The notes: generated from the sequence alone by a model not told the origin. 64,000 bases of DNA from Ichthyophis bannanicus (GCA_033557465.1 CM066045.1:130593596-130657595), one strand, 5' to 3'; positions 1 to 11,344 are shown, numbered from the stretch's first letter. Translations and numbers: made by a program.

Positions 1-37
1 ATTGTCCCTGTTGGTTGCAGTATTGATAAAGCTATTT

Positions 38-963
38 ATTTTATTTATTTAACAGTTTTTATATACCGCGCTATTCATCATCAGCGCGGTTTACATTTTA
101 ACAACTTTGTACTTAAGCATAAAACATATGTCAAGTTTACAGATAACAGGGATTGAAACAGGGATAAATGGGGTTAAAGATAGGAAAGATAATAACAAAT
201 ATTCACAACTATTTACAGCAAATTAGCCTAAGTTTTGAGCTTCATAGGTTAGGGATGCACGATATTTTGGTCTGGGGCGAGCAGTGGAGTTTAGAGAACT
301 TACTTGACTAACCATAGTCATTGGTTTGGGTTGGAAGGGGAGGAGGTGGGGAGCTAATGCCTTGGGAGACGTGTTGAAGGAAAAGGTGTGTTTTTAGAGA
401 TTTTCTGAATTGGGACAGGTCTTTTTGTGATCTGATGTTAGGTGGCAGCATGTTCCAGCATCTGGGGGCGAAGGATGAGAATGCTCTCGTGGTAGTTGTC
501 TGCGTGAGTTTTGCTAGGTCTTTTGGGACCATTAGTGTGTTTTCTGTTACAGATCTTCTAGATCTGGTGTTTTGGGAGTGGTGAAGGATGTCAGAAAGCG
601 AGGATGGTGAGATTTGGTGAAACGCTTTGAAGGTCAAGAGAAGGGTTTTGTATAAGATCCTACATGTTATTGGGAGCCAATGAAGTTCAAACAGGATGGG
701 AGTAATGTGTTGACTCCTTGAAGCCCCAAATAGAACTCTGGCTGCTGTATTCATGGCCAACTGTAGTGGGTTCAGCGTGCTCTTGGGCAGGCCATGTAGC
801 ACAATGTTTGCGTAGTCAAAGTGTGGGGTGACTAATGCTTGGAAGGTTGTGCGGAAGTCATTTTGTTCGAGCATGGGTCTGAGAAGTCATAGAGTCCTGA
901 TCTTGTGATAGATGGCTTTTACTGTACTTTTTATGTGTTCTTTGAATTCCAGCCGCTGGTCCA
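38..963 (-). mobile_element. L2-clade LINE, 3' fragment (C-terminal RT region plus tail)
   Basis: The minus strand carries an open stretch (874 down to 308, 188 codons) whose translation ends in the block typical of L2-clade ORF2 C-termini: a HWLPI segment after ITPIL, then RAFSSFAPRCWNMLP and FRKSLKTHLF. It is followed by a 3' UTR with the phrase TATATACCGCGCTATT and a TAAA-type short tandem tail at the low-coordinate edge. The catalytic palm is absent, so this is a 5'-truncated dead copy. It abuts a second copy of a related family in the same orientation. Confidence 0.8.
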
Positions 964-964
964 G

Positions 965-2535
965 TATTTATTTATTTATTTAACAAGTTTTTTATACCGC
1001 CTTTTCCTTCAATCAAAGCGGTCACAAGAAATACAAGGTATAAACAAGGGAAACAAACAGTATAGACATGACAACATATGGTAATGTAGGAAAAATAACA
1101 AGGGTTAACAAAATAGTGGATTATTTATAAAATATATACAATAGATGATATCTTAGTCATTTGTTGATCCATAGTGCTCAATAAAAAGTAAAGTTTTTAA
1201 TTGCTTACGAAAGTCACTTAAAACATCAATTGCACGTAAATCAGGGGGGAGAGAGTTCCAAATCAAAGGGGCAGCCAAAGAAATTGCTCGTTGTGATGTA
1301 CATTTGCGTGATTTAGCGAAGTTTCTTGGGGTATTGAGGGTGTTTGAGGTGGATAATCTTCTAGGTCTGTTGCTGGTATCACGGGATAAGAGGGCATGGA
1401 GGCTGGTTGCAGAACTGTTGTGCTTCATTTTGAAGATGTTTATGATTAACTTATACTTTATGCGAAGGGTTATAGGGAGCCAGTGGAGATCTTTAAGGAT
1501 GGGGGTAATGTGGTCATGATTAGTGGAACCGTTAATTATTCTGGCTGCTGTATTCTGTGCCATTTGAAGTATGACACCTAGGTAACGTATCGTGGTTTTG
1601 ACCGGTAAATCGGCATCTCTTGTTCTTAACGTTGGTGGAGGAGAGAAGTCTTTATTCCTTGTGATGATCAAGACCTCTGTTTTTTTAAAATTGATTCGGA
1701 GATTTTGTGTGAGCAGCCAATCTGAGATTGCATTGAAGCAGGTGGTTAAAGGTGTGTAATCGGGTTTTGTCACATTAACTGGTGTGAAAAGAAGCACATC
1801 GTCAACATAGATAAGGCATGAAATTCCAAATGAACGGGTGATGTTGCAGATTGGCTGCATGTAGATATTGAACAGCAAGGCAGAGAGGGAGGAACCCTGC
1901 GGTACTCCTTGCTTCTGTCGAAAAGGCTGGGACGTAGTGTTACCGATCCGGACCTGTTGCCAGCGATCCTCCAAATAAGATTTGCACCAGTTCAAGGCCG
2001 TTCCTTGTATCCCTTTTTCGTGAAGCCGGGTTAGCAGTTGATCATGGTCAACGGAGTCAAAAGCTGCCGCTATGTCTAGGAAGACCATTGCAACTCCATT
2101 TCTGATATTGTCTGTTGTATTAATGAGAGTGTTCATTAAAGAGGCCAGAAGAGTTTCAACTCCGTGTGCTTCTCTGAACCCATGCTGGTTTGGGTCTAGT
2201 GGTGCTTCGGAATCAATGTGTTGTTGAATCTGCCTCAGTGTAACCTTTTCTAGGATCTTGGCTAATAGGGGAATGCTTGAGATCGGGCGGTAAGAGTCTT
2301 CCTTCTTTGGATCCAGTTTATTGTTTTTCAGTAAGGGACGAATGGAGGTCTGTTTGAGGGCTGTTGGGAATATCCCTGTGCTGAGTGACTGATCGGCTAT
2401 AGCTGCTATGTATGGGCTAAGCTCTGTTCTCAGTGCTTTGATCCAATGGGCTGGGCATGGGTCGTTAGGGGCGGTGGTGGCATTGATGGAGGTTATAATT
2501 TCTTCATAATTTCTTGATGGCATTGATGGAGGTTA
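965..2535 (-). mobile_element. L2-clade LINE, 5'-truncated copy with RT
   Basis: A second minus-strand L2-type copy. Its 3' tail (short TAAA repeats and a TTTTTTATACCGCC-like end) lies at 965-1010, directly against the 5' edge of the previous copy. The body encodes most of a reverse transcriptase (separate entry). The 5' truncation point coincides with a 40-bp tandem duplication at 2481-2560. Confidence 0.8.
1153..2523 (-). pseudogene. L2-type reverse transcriptase fragment, internally deleted
   Basis: The 456-codon frame encodes the RT fingers and palm of a non-LTR retrotransposon: DSYRPISSIPLLAKILEKV, then an AAFDSVDHDQLL block (palm, first Asp), KQGVPQGSSLSALLFNIYM, and the catalytic YVDD box near 1795-1810, followed by the NFKKTEVLII thumb-side block. 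The C-terminus has the L2-type HWLPI and RKQLKTLLF signatures. Between the RYLGVIL segment and QMAQNTAARI the frame jumps over what is normally roughly 60-70 residues, so an in-frame internal deletion has fused the palm to the C-terminal domain. There is no endonuclease domain and the first ATG lies inside a local duplication, so it is not a genuine start. It keeps the catalytic residues but is unlikely to be functional. Confidence 0.8.
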
Positions 2536-2560
2536 TAATTTCTTCATAATTTCTTCATAT
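2481..2560. repeat. 40-bp tandem duplication
   Basis: The segment beginning CATTGATGGAGGTTATAATT at 2481 is repeated at 2521, identical for about 35 bp. It sits exactly at the 5' edge of the L2 copy. Confidence 0.9.
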
Positions 2561-2787
2561 TTGGGCTCCTTCTTTGTCCTCACTTTCCCAACACTAAGGA
2601 TCTGATCTAGCTTCATAGCCATCTCCACTAGGATTCTGTGCTAAGCATTTAACATGCTTTGAGTAAATAGATGCTTCTTCGGTTAACTTCAGATTTTACT
2701 CCCTTTCCAGCCTTGCTCAACAACCTCTTTCACAAAAGAATGATTAGCTTTTCTGCATTATTTATACCACGGTTCTGAAACGTCTTT
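2561..2787. other. Unassigned sequence
   Basis: AT-balanced single-copy-looking sequence between two LINE fragments. I see no coding signal or structure. Confidence 0.5.
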
Positions 2788-3110
2788 TTTTTAAAATTAT
2801 TTATTTATAGAATATTTCAGTAATACAGAAAGAAATTATTACAAGTACAATAGCCATACTATTATACAGCTCAAAAAACATAGAAAAGAAAAAAAAAACA
2901 CTAGTCCACATCAAGGAGGTGCTTTCAAGTTTAAACCCTAAAAAATCCCTAAATGGTCCCTGAAATAACTCTAAAAAATCCATTTTACTTGTCAATGAAC
3001 CCAGGAAATATATAAGGCAAAACTAAACTACCATTAAGTCTTACGGTCTAAAAATGCAATCAACTCATCAACTACTGAGAATATATATCTTTTCCCCTGA
3101 AACGCCTCTC
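2788..3110 (-). mobile_element. L1/Tx1-like 3' end (ORF1 C-terminus, UTR, poly-A)
   Basis: Read on the minus strand, a short segment encoding GKRYIFSVVDELIAFLDRK (ending at a stop near 3034) resembles the extreme C-terminus of L1/Tx1-type ORF1 proteins. About 230 bp of UTR follow, containing TTGATGTGGACT, then an A-rich end (T-run at 2788-2795 on the plus strand). The element at 21857-23205 has the same order with the same TTGATGTGGACT phrase. The match is short, so the assignment is tentative. Confidence 0.45.
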
Positions 3111-3189
3111 TTTTGAGCTGCAAACCAGTCTGGTTTTCAAGATTTTTATAAGGAATATATATGCTACAGATTTGCATACCAACTGTCTC

Positions 3190-3335
3190 CACTGCATAGA
3201 AACCTCTGTCTTGCACATTCTTTAGGGATATCCTAAAAACCTGACAGGTTTGTGGCCCTTGATAACCGAAGTTTGCGACCCATGATTTATCCTCTTGAAC
3301 AGGGGTTCTCAAAACAATCCTTGGTTTTCAGGATA
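3190..3335. mobile_element. MER5-like hAT MITE fragment
   Basis: Contains an end resembling CAGGGGTTCTCAAAAC (3300-3316) and the internal phrase GGTTTTTAGGATATCCCT on the complementary strand. A related copy lies at 56813-57015. Only one terminus is clear. Confidence 0.4.
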
Positions 3336-3479
3336 ACCACAATGGGGGTCATTTTAGAACACGAATAAGGGGTTTGTACATGCGGCAGGGACAATTATAT
3401 GCCGAAAACGTCCCCGACCATATTCTGGTGCTAAAGGGGGTGTTCCCCCTTGCCTGTAACTCCCTCACTGTCCCCCACA

Positions 3480-3935
3480 AATGAACCAAACACAACCAAT
3501 GGACCTGCAACAGAGCCTTTGAACTATACGCACCATCCCTGTGGAACCAATGACCAATTTGAGTCAGTTCAGAAAGGAGCTAAAACATTTCCTCTTCCTC
3601 AAATATCTCACTGACAGCTCCGATCACAACCATCAGGTGAATAGCAGGAGTGGCCAAAAGGATAGACCCTCGCAACAGGTCAACTTTACTCTGTAGATAA
3701 CAAACAGTTCCATACACTGTTGGTAACACTTTGTATATAGTTAACCATGATATCCCCTAATAGATAAACCACCATTGTATTTAGTTTCCCCTATTTCGCC
3801 AAGTTATACCTCCTGTTAAATGTAATGACCAGACAGATGTAAACTGTTGGATGTTTTCTGTTTAATGTAAACCGCGCTGATGTCTAATAGTGCGGTATAT
3901 AAGAATTGTTAATAAAATAAATAAAATAAAAACTC
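3480..3935 (+). mobile_element. L2-clade LINE 3' end
   Basis: Plus-strand C-terminal remnant (translation around FRKELKHFLFLKYLTD near 3570-3610) followed by a 3' UTR with AACCGCGCTGATGTCTAATA, GCGGTATATAAG and an AATAAA-type repeat tail ending about 3930. A minus-strand copy of the same tail is at 20618-20815. Confidence 0.75.
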
Positions 3936-4262
3936 TCTACCAAGCCACGTCAGAAGCAATGGAGATCCCCTCTCATTCAGAAAACAACTAAAAACTGTCC
4001 TATTCCAGGAATACCTCGGACCAGAAGCAAGCACCCACCACTGACTACCCCCCCGAACATATTCTCTAAGAGACTGAAATACAATGTCTATGCGTATGTC
4101 CCAAATATTTCTTGTAATCATCAATGTTGGCCACCAGGTGATAGCCACAACCCCAGAATTTGATTATTGTCCACCCCCCACGCCCATTTTAATGTTACAC
4201 CGCTTTGACCCGGTGAAAAGTGGGATATAAATACAGTTAAATTAATTAATTAATTAAATATA
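3936..4262 (+). mobile_element. L2-like LINE 3' end, second subfamily
   Basis: Begins with a C-terminal remnant (RKQLKTVLFQEYL in translation near 3980-4010). It ends with ACCGCTTTGACCCGGTGAAA, GGATATAAATACAG and an ATTAA short repeat. It directly follows the previous LINE end in the same orientation. Confidence 0.65.
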
Positions 4263-4724
4263 TTTGTTGGAGCAGGAATCCCTTTAGCACCTGAAGCAGA
4301 GCCAGGGTCGGCTCAAAACATGACGCACTTTGTGTTGGGACCCTGAAATGCTTGTTCCATGGCGCTTCTCCAGATAAGTTAAAAGAAATTTTATCTTGAT
4401 AGAGTCTTGAATAAAAGTGATTAAAAAGAGGTTCTATCTCGAGGGAGTGGATGGTTCCCTCCCCATGATATTTCATTAAAAAAATGCTTTTTGATTACCT
4501 GTGTTGTTTAAGCTGATACATTTTTTTGAGGATGTTTAGGTTCAGGGCATCTTTTTGGTAGAATCATGTTTTTGTGACAGAAAGTGAGTGTGTGTGTGTG
4601 TGGTTTGAGGGGTGCACAGGGGGATCTGGTGTGCTCATTGCAATTCAGGGGGGATGTGAAAGCCTGGGCAGTACCTGGACCGTATGGATGACTGCAGCAT
4701 CACCACGTGCCAATGTGATAGGGC
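4263..4724. other. Unassigned sequence
   Basis: No coding signal recognised. Contains a short GT microsatellite near 4585-4605. Confidence 0.5.
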
Positions 4725-4729
4725 AAATT

Positions 4730-4955
4730 CAGAGAAGGTTCACTATAGCTACATTTCAAAACATATTCCCGTCACTAATAAGGATCCCTCAGAATAAGGG
4801 CACTCAACAGTGCATGCATACCCATTTTGTGAGACCAATGGTATTGCTGTTGACCATGTATTTGTGCTGTTTGCACTGCTGAATGCCCTTATTCTGAGGG
4901 TCTCTATTGACAGGAATAAGTTTTGACATATAGCGATAGGGAACCTATGCTGATT
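4730..4955. mobile_element. Fold-back (inverted-repeat) element
   Basis: Two arms of about 75-80 bp (about 4733-4812 and 4877-4950) are inverted copies with scattered mismatches, for example CCCTCAGAATAAGGGCACTC against its complement around 4885-4905, and AGGTTCACTATAGCTAC against GATAGGGAACCT. The spacer is about 65 bp. This is the form of a small fold-back MITE. Edges and TSD were not resolved. Confidence 0.6.
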
Positions 4956-4959
4956 CCTT

Positions 4960-5400
4960 CTGGATTATTTTTCATAGGTTACTCTAATAAGATCTGATAT
5001 TGTTGGCAATATGATAAAGCAGCCAAACATCCGCTGTGCAGGCACTGGGAGACATAACTGATATTGTGCCAACATTCCTCGAATTGTCCCATGCGGCCTA
5101 TATTCCCTAGCCAGCCAGGATCAATGAGAGCTGCGAGAGTGGTGATATATATGGAGTCTGGATACTTGGCATGATGGCACAAGAATCTCCCCTCCCATAC
5201 CCACACAGCCCTGACCAGGGGAGCAGTGCCACAAAGCTGGCTGTGGGAAGGCAGACAGGGTTGCCCCACAGATAACTGATGTATACAGACTGACATACAC
5301 CACAATGGGACAGGTGTAGCTGCTGCGTGAAATGCCAGTACCCAGATAGGTGGGCATCAGATGCCGTAGCCAGACGACCCTGTTACAACTGCAACAACTA
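4960..5400. other. Unassigned sequence
   Basis: Several short open frames on the minus strand, none resembling a known family. No repeat structure seen. Confidence 0.4.
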
Positions 5401-5404
5401 CTAC

Positions 5405-5800
5405 TGATCATTTGTATAGTGCTACAAGACGTGGGCAGCGCTGCACAGACTCATAACAGATGGTCCCTGCACAGCAGAGCTTACAATCTAGTTGGGATAG
5501 ACAACATAGCAGCTGTGGACAGGATACATCCAGGAGGAATGGTCAGGAAACAAAAGGGAGCTTAGGCGGATCTGATCCAACAGTGGCACCGATGAGGTGA
5601 GCGCTTGGCCTGGATTTGAGAGGGGCCAGGGGTGAAGCATAATGTACAGACTGAGGTACTTTCTTCCAGGCATACGGAGCAGCAAGGTGAAGGGAGCGAC
5701 ATCCGTATTTGGCAGTGGAAGGGAAGGGCACAGATAGAAGCGACCTGACAGAAGAGCAGTGTTCACGGGGAGGGGTGTAGGGAGAGATAAGAGGGGAATG
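5405..5800 (-). mobile_element. L2/Rex1-group LINE 3' fragment
   Basis: On the minus strand, LLSVPFPSTAKYG and further C-terminal remnants in shifted frames match the 3' part of the LINE at 45822-48441. The 3' UTR shares CTAGATTGTAAGCTCTGC, a GTGCAG block and a short TAGTAG-like end at 5405-5410. It is a frameshifted, 5'-truncated copy of that same family. Confidence 0.7.
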
Positions 5801-6490
5801 GTAGTGCGGAGCAGCAGAATGAGTGCACTTACAGGCCAGAGGCATGAAAAGGGAATACATTTGTTGCTCAGCAATATTATGCATCCTTTGGGGACCTGCA
5901 AGGTTAGTTCGGGGTTTTGTGGACTTGGTGAGGGTCCATCCCTAGCAGTTTAAGGCATGTTTTAGGAGATGACCAGGGTAGGGATCACTACTGCCAGTTC
6001 CCTGTGCCATGCACCATTTGTTGCAAGGTACGGTATATCCTGACATACATGTTCACATTTATTTTATGTTATACCATATTGGGGGGCACTGGGCATACCG
6101 AGCACTTTTCAGGGCATGAAGGGGGCTGGTATATGGTCTAGGTTGCAGCAGCAGTCATTTCTCATTGGTATTTGTCTAGTGTGCATGTGTGTGTGTCTGT
6201 GATGGGCAACTTAGGAGATGCACATTTTTCCCGAAGGGCGTTGCATCCATGGGTGCATCGTGGGGATGGGCAGGATCCAAAACGTGTAACGCTCAGAATA
6301 TGGTGGGCGGGGACATCCAAAACATTTCCCTGCCTCTGAGGCACAGGGCCGGCTGAATAGCGCTTGCACGTGCCTGTCGAACACATCTGTCTCCCTGATT
6401 TTGGCTCTATGGACATTCCAGACCCGCGGATGTGGAATTAGGTGTGTTTTAGAGATGTCTGCGGGCCGTACATGCACGTTATGGAATTGG
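5801..6490. other. Unassigned sequence
   Basis: No family recognised. Short overlapping minus-strand frames at 6162-6477 show no domain. Confidence 0.4.
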
Positions 6491-6499
6491 GCTCAATGT

Positions 6500-7196
6500 G
6501 GATATCAGTGTGCAGTGGCAGCCAAGGAAACTAATAGAAGCTAGGAATTATAAGGAAGGAATGGAGACTAAAACAATGGATATCATAATGCCTCTGTATC
6601 GCACCATGGTGTGGCAGCACCTTGAGTATTGCATGCAGTTCTGGTCAGTATCTAAAAAAAGAAAAAGCCGAATAGGAAAAGGTATAGAGAAGGGTGACCA
6701 AAATGATAAAGTGGATGAAGAGATACCCCTATGAGGAAAAGCTTAAAAGGATAGGGCTAAACAGCTTGGAGCTGAGCGGAGATATGACAGAGGTCTATAA
6801 AATAGTGAGTGGAGTGGAATGAATAAACATGAATTGATTGTACAAAGACTAGGGGACATGCAGTGAAGCTACTAAGTAGTACATTGAAGACAAATTTGAA
6901 AAAATAATTTCATTCATTAATCCCTGAAATTCATTGCTGGTGGATGGAGTAAAAGCTGTTAGTTTAGCCAAGTTTAAAAAATGTTCGGACAAGTTCCTGG
7001 AGGAAAAATTCATAAGCTATTATTAAAGTAGACTGGAGAAATCCACTGTTTATCCCTGGGATAAGCAGCATGCAATCCATTTAACTTTTGGGATTCTGAC
7101 AGGTACCTGTGACCTGGATTGGCCACTGTTGGAAACAGGATACTGGGCTTGATGGACCTTTGATCTGACCCAGTATGGCAAATCTTATGTCCTTAT
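6500..7196 (+). mobile_element. CR1/L3-type retroposon 3' region
   Basis: Plus-strand remnant encoding an LEYCMQFWS-like block (6600-6660), then a conserved 3' region that includes GAGATATGACAGAGGTCTAT and GTTCCTGGAGGAAAAATTCA. It ends with GGATACTGGGCTTGATGGAC and CTGACCCAGTATGGCA plus a CTTATGTCCTTATA tail. Shorter pieces of the same 3' end occur at 25327-25459 and 61610-61750. No intact frame remains. Confidence 0.7.
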
Positions 7197-7379
7197 ATAA
7201 TGAAAATGCATGAGTGAGATTTGCATACAGTGGAGGCTGGGCATGCAAATCTATCTTTTACATTTGATTAAGGATATTGTGAAGTTTTTGGGGTTGTGCC
7301 AAGGACTGGGCTGAGAATCAGTGCCCTAAAGGTACTGAATATATCCCTGGTCCCCTCCAAGATAGGAATTTCCAGAATT

Positions 7380-7600
7380 TTACGGAGCTGTGTACTAGGT
7401 CATTTTGGAACAAAAGGTCACTGTATGAGGCTCCAAGGGGTGGATTCTGGAACAATGTCAGAAAATGTTTCCTCGCGGAAAGGGTGGTAGAAGCATAAAA
7501 TGGCCTCTCAGGTGAGGTGGCAAAGACAAGAGTTCAAGATAGCCTGGACTTGTGAGGATACAGAGGATCCCTCAGTTGTGAAGATGTGAAGGGATCAACT
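7380..7600 (+). mobile_element. CR1/L3-type RT C-terminal remnant
   Basis: A degenerate plus-strand stretch around AAAGGGTGGTAGAAGCATAA, AGTTCAAGATAGCCTGGAC and ACAGAGGATCCCTCAGTTG corresponds by position and wording to the C-terminal block of the CR1 copy at 50065-50700 (EFKKAWDKHRGSLKE in that copy). Frames are broken. Confidence 0.5.
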
Positions 7601-8818
7601 GCCATCTGTGAAATGAAACTGGCTTTATCGTCCTTATCTGTCGTCACGTTCTCTGTTTCTAGGCACTTAGCGTTTTTCCCCTGAACAGAAATTGGGGAAA
7701 TCCTTTAGGACGCTAATAGTGAGGAAGCACTTGACATACTCATCAGCTGTTAATTGACTGGCCGACCGTCCCTGCCATTTACTCAGTTTATAACGTGAGG
7801 GCCAGTTGCTGAAATATTGTTTTCTCTAATGCCTTTCTTAGCAGGTGCTGCCAAGGGGAAGAAGCTGATCAACCTGGCAGCTTTCTTGGCAGTGTTTGAT
7901 ATTTAAAAAGGGATTTTTGGCTTGTTGAATTTCAGGATTTGAAACCTGACCAGCTCAAGTTGCCAAGCCTTCTAAAATATCACTTTAGTAAAACAAAAAT
8001 TAAAAATCACATAGTATCAATGGTAAAGAACCTAAGCTATTGATGCTATGAGGAAAGTGTAATTCTCATTTTCTTGGGATGGTGCTTCTGCAGATTGCCC
8101 GGAGAAACACTTTCAGCTAGCACATCTCTCATGCCACGTGGTATGCACACCATGAACGTCTGACACCATAAGATGCACAAGCAGCGATACTCACTGGCCA
8201 GGACTTAAAATTGCAGTGTCCATTTGTATCTCGTATGAGCTCTCTCTAACCCACTGTCTGCAATTGGACAGGAAAAGAGGCATTCTGGGGGTCTAATGCT
8301 CCGTCGGGGGCTTCCAGCAAAGGGGGAGACTTTCTTCACTACTCTTGAGGTTTGGGACAGTCTTGCGGAATCCAGCAATAAAGACACACTCACTCCATTA
8401 GGTGGTGTTTCAAAAAGGAAGGAGGCCATTTTAGAGCTTTTACCCATGCAAAGAGCGGCATCAGTTTAAACAGAAATTTCAGAAAGTCGCTGTTGGCACA
8501 AGATGCAGAGATTCTAATGGAATGTGATTTGAGGAGCCTGAAAAACTACACATATGTTTCCCATTTTACAATGGGAATACATATGTATTTTTTCAAATTT
8601 CTCCATTGGTTTTTGCATGCATAGGTTTCAACAAACTGCTTATTTCAGCCAAGCATTGAAACGAGTGATAGAGGGAGTAAATGTGCTTAACCTCCTGGTG
8701 TTTTCATTGGAGGTCAAAATTTTAAATTTAACCTTGTAGGGCCTTGCTCCTTTACTGGCACCACATTTAAGAATATTTTTCTTAAATGGGACACCCTATG
8801 CACATAGCTGCAAGCACT
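7601..8818. other. Unassigned sequence
   Basis: No coding family recognised. An imperfect hairpin at 8547-8587 (ACATATGTTTCCCATTTT and its approximate complement) is the only structure I noted. Confidence 0.4.
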
Positions 8819-8820
8819 TA

Positions 8821-10151
8821 TGAGGTGCGACAAAAAAGGAACGAGACTGTCCCATAAATGTCTTATTACAAAATCTACAGAGAAATTATGCATTCTCCAC
8901 TTCAAAGTAATCCCCCCCCCCCCACCCAGTTAATGCACTTCTGCATTCACTTCTGCCATGTACAGAAGCACTCGGTAAAGTCCTCCTCCTTGAGGTCCCT
9001 CAGCTCCCTCGTCACAGTGGCCTTGATCTCTTCTACAGAGGCAAAATGAGTTCTTTTGAGCACACTCTTCAGCCTGGGGAAGAGCCAGAAGTCGCATGGT
9101 GCGAGATCTGGGGAATAAGGAGGGTGGTCGAGAGCTGTGATCTGTTTGTTGGCCAAGAACTGTCTCACACTGAGCGTGGTGTGTGCAGGCATGCTGTCGT
9201 GGTGGAGCAGCCACAACTTGTCTCTCCACAGAACCTGCCTGCTGCGCCGAACCCGGTCATGGAGGCGATTGAGGACCTGCTGGTAGAAGTGCTGGTTGAG
9301 TGTCTGACCCTCAGGCACAAACTCATGATGGACCACTCCCTTCTGGTCGAAGAATGCGATCAGCATGACCTTGATCCTTGATTTGGACATGCGCGCCTTC
9401 TTGGGTCTGGGTGACAGTCGAGTCTTCCACTGCAGGCTCTGTCTCTTGCTTTCAGGGTCATACTGGAAGACCCAAGTCTTGTCTCCTGTGATGACTCGGC
9501 CAGCGAACTCTGGATTTTCTCCGATCTTCTCTAGCAAGTCTTGACAAACATTGACCCAGTGCTCCTTCTGGTCGTCCGATAAAAGCTTGGGCACCATCTT
9601 GGTGCACACCTTTTGCATCCCCAGTTCCTGCACCAAGATGGTCCGCACTGACTCCCTGTTCAGGTTGAGCTCCTCAGCTATCATCCGCACCATCAATCTG
9701 CGATCACTCTGCACCAGCTGGTTCACTCTGTCAATGTTCTCAGCTGTCTTTGTCGTGGAAGGCCATCCTGACTTGGGGTCATCCTCCACCTCCTTGCAAC
9801 CAGTCTTGAAGCATTTGTGCCACTTGAAGACTTGCGGCCTTGACATTTCATATTCTCTATAAGCCTTTTGGAGAAGTTGGAGACACTCAGTTGGGCCCTT
9901 CTCCAACTTAACCAGAAATTTCAAGTTGATTCTTTGCTCCATATTTCTGCCACCTCCAGTTGCATGACCAAGCGATGGAGCAGTGTGCTACAAAAAAATC
10001 TGATAAAGAAAAACAGAGTGAGAGAGATGAAAAATATTATAGTAGAATAGTGGCGAGATGTTGCACAACACCGTGACATAAGTGGTTAGCCAATTGGCAT
10101 TGAGTCATGTGCGTGGCTGCCACAGTCTTGGGGGGTTTTTGTCACACCTTG
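8821..10151 (-). mobile_element. mariner-type DNA transposon, 1,331 bp, near complete
   Basis: Both ends are visible. The left begins TGAGGTGCGACAAAAAAGGA; the right, read inward from 10151, begins CAAGGTGTGACAAAAA. Each is flanked by TA (8819-8820 and 10152-10153), as expected for Tc1/mariner insertion. The length is normal for a mariner. The interior encodes one transposase on the minus strand. Confidence 0.9.
8947..9942 (-). pseudogene. mariner transposase, D,D34D, C-terminally truncated
   Basis: The 331-residue frame starts at MEQRINLKF and covers the paired helix-turn-helix DNA-binding region (about residues 1-110) and the DDE catalytic domain. The catalytic acids are D154 (in ITGDKTW), D249 (in LLHHDS) and D284 (in APCDFWLFP), with exactly 34 residues between the last two, the mariner D,D34D signature. 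YSPDL is conserved at 276-280. Oddities: the residue after D154 is Lys where Glu is usual, and the frame ends early at a TGA after TECFCTWQK. Family members normally run 10-20 residues further, and the expected tail can still be read beyond that stop, interrupted by a poly-G slip at 8909-8922. Such enzymes cut and paste the element in the nucleus. This copy is nearly but not fully intact. It resembles vertebrate mariners of the type that gave rise to mammalian FLJ37770-like genes (recalled, not searched). Confidence 0.85.
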
Positions 10152-10153
10152 TA

Positions 10154-11020
10154 TATCTGGACATTCCAGTTCCTACTTTGACATTTTATGCAAAATGGAG
10201 CTTAAAACCTTTTAGTGAAGTAGTTCATTCAATGTAATTGCTTGACAAAGGGTATATATTTTGCTAAGTCTGTCCATAATAGAGGACATCCACCTCCAGT
10301 ATTCATCCAGTAGACACAGGAGATTCCTCTGACTCCAAAAACCCAAGGGCTCCATAGCTTTTGGGGGCTTCCCTCTTAGATAGCTATTCAAGGCTGTTAT
10401 TCTTCTCCAGAAAGTGATACTCAATACTCCAAGGATTTCTCCTTTGAAATTTCTCCTCCACATGCACTGACCGAGGTTGCTGCTACTTTTGCCTCTTCTG
10501 CTGTAGAGCAACACTCTCAGGAACCTAATGCGCTCATAAAGGCAAACTCGCTTCTGTCAGAGAATTGAGACACGCTTGTTAACAAAGCGAAGAAGTATGG
10601 AAAATACACCTTTTCTCTAGGAATCACCAACAGGTTTAATTTAATTATGACACTTTCCACTTTGTTCTTCTGTAAGTTTCAAAGCATATTACAGATTCTG
10701 GCTCAGAGCCCCTGACAGCTGCTTCAAGTAGTTCCACTCCCTTTAGTACAGTCACAGACTTTCCTGCCCTGAGCTCTAGATACCTTCTGAAGAGAGCTTT
10801 AACAGGAGGAGGTCAGACATTTTTGGTCTCTCCCCTTTTTATTCAAATCGCCCAGACTCTAGACATTACTCAATGGCGAGTCAGAAAAACCACTAGACCT
10901 ACTCTCTGACATTACAGCTGTGTGTATCTGTGAAATGAATAACTTACTGTTAGGAGACCAGGACTTACATGTATTTAGAACATGTCCTGTTTGTAACGAA
11001 TAGGACCAGTGCTGAGTTAC
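10154..11020. other. Unassigned sequence
   Basis: A 100-codon minus-strand frame at 10212-10514 has no recognisable domain. I see nothing else definite. Confidence 0.4.
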
Positions 11021-11028
11021 CCCTTACC

Positions 11029-11344
11029 CAGGACCGTACTGAGGGAAGATCGCGCCCTGTGCAACTTGCACATCGGGCGCGCCCCCCACCCCCCCCCACT
11101 GCGGGAGAGAAGAGACGCGCCTGATGTGCAAATCACCGGCATGCTAAGCAGATCTTTCAGGCAGGGAAAGATCTGCTTAGCATGCCAGCGGAAGGCTTAA
11201 AGGGCGCATTTTAGCTTTCTTCCATTGCCACTGCTGAGAGAAGAAAAAGTGGCGGTGGCAGGCAATGGAAGAAAGCTAAAATGCGCCCCTTAAGCCTCTG
11301 CGCCCTGTGTGGCCGCACCGCTCGCACGGCTAGGTACGGGCCTG
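11029..11344. mobile_element. hAT-like MITE with nested hairpins, 316 bp
   Basis: The ends are CAGGACCGTACTGAG and, on the other strand, CAGGCCCGTACCTAG. Flanking octamers are CCCTTACC (11021-11028) and CTGTTACC (11345-11352), matching at 6 of 8. Inside are two nested inverted repeats: GGCATGCTAAGCAGATCTTT with its complement (11138-11185), and GCGCATTTTAGCTTTCTTCC with its complement (11203-11286). Confidence 0.7.
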
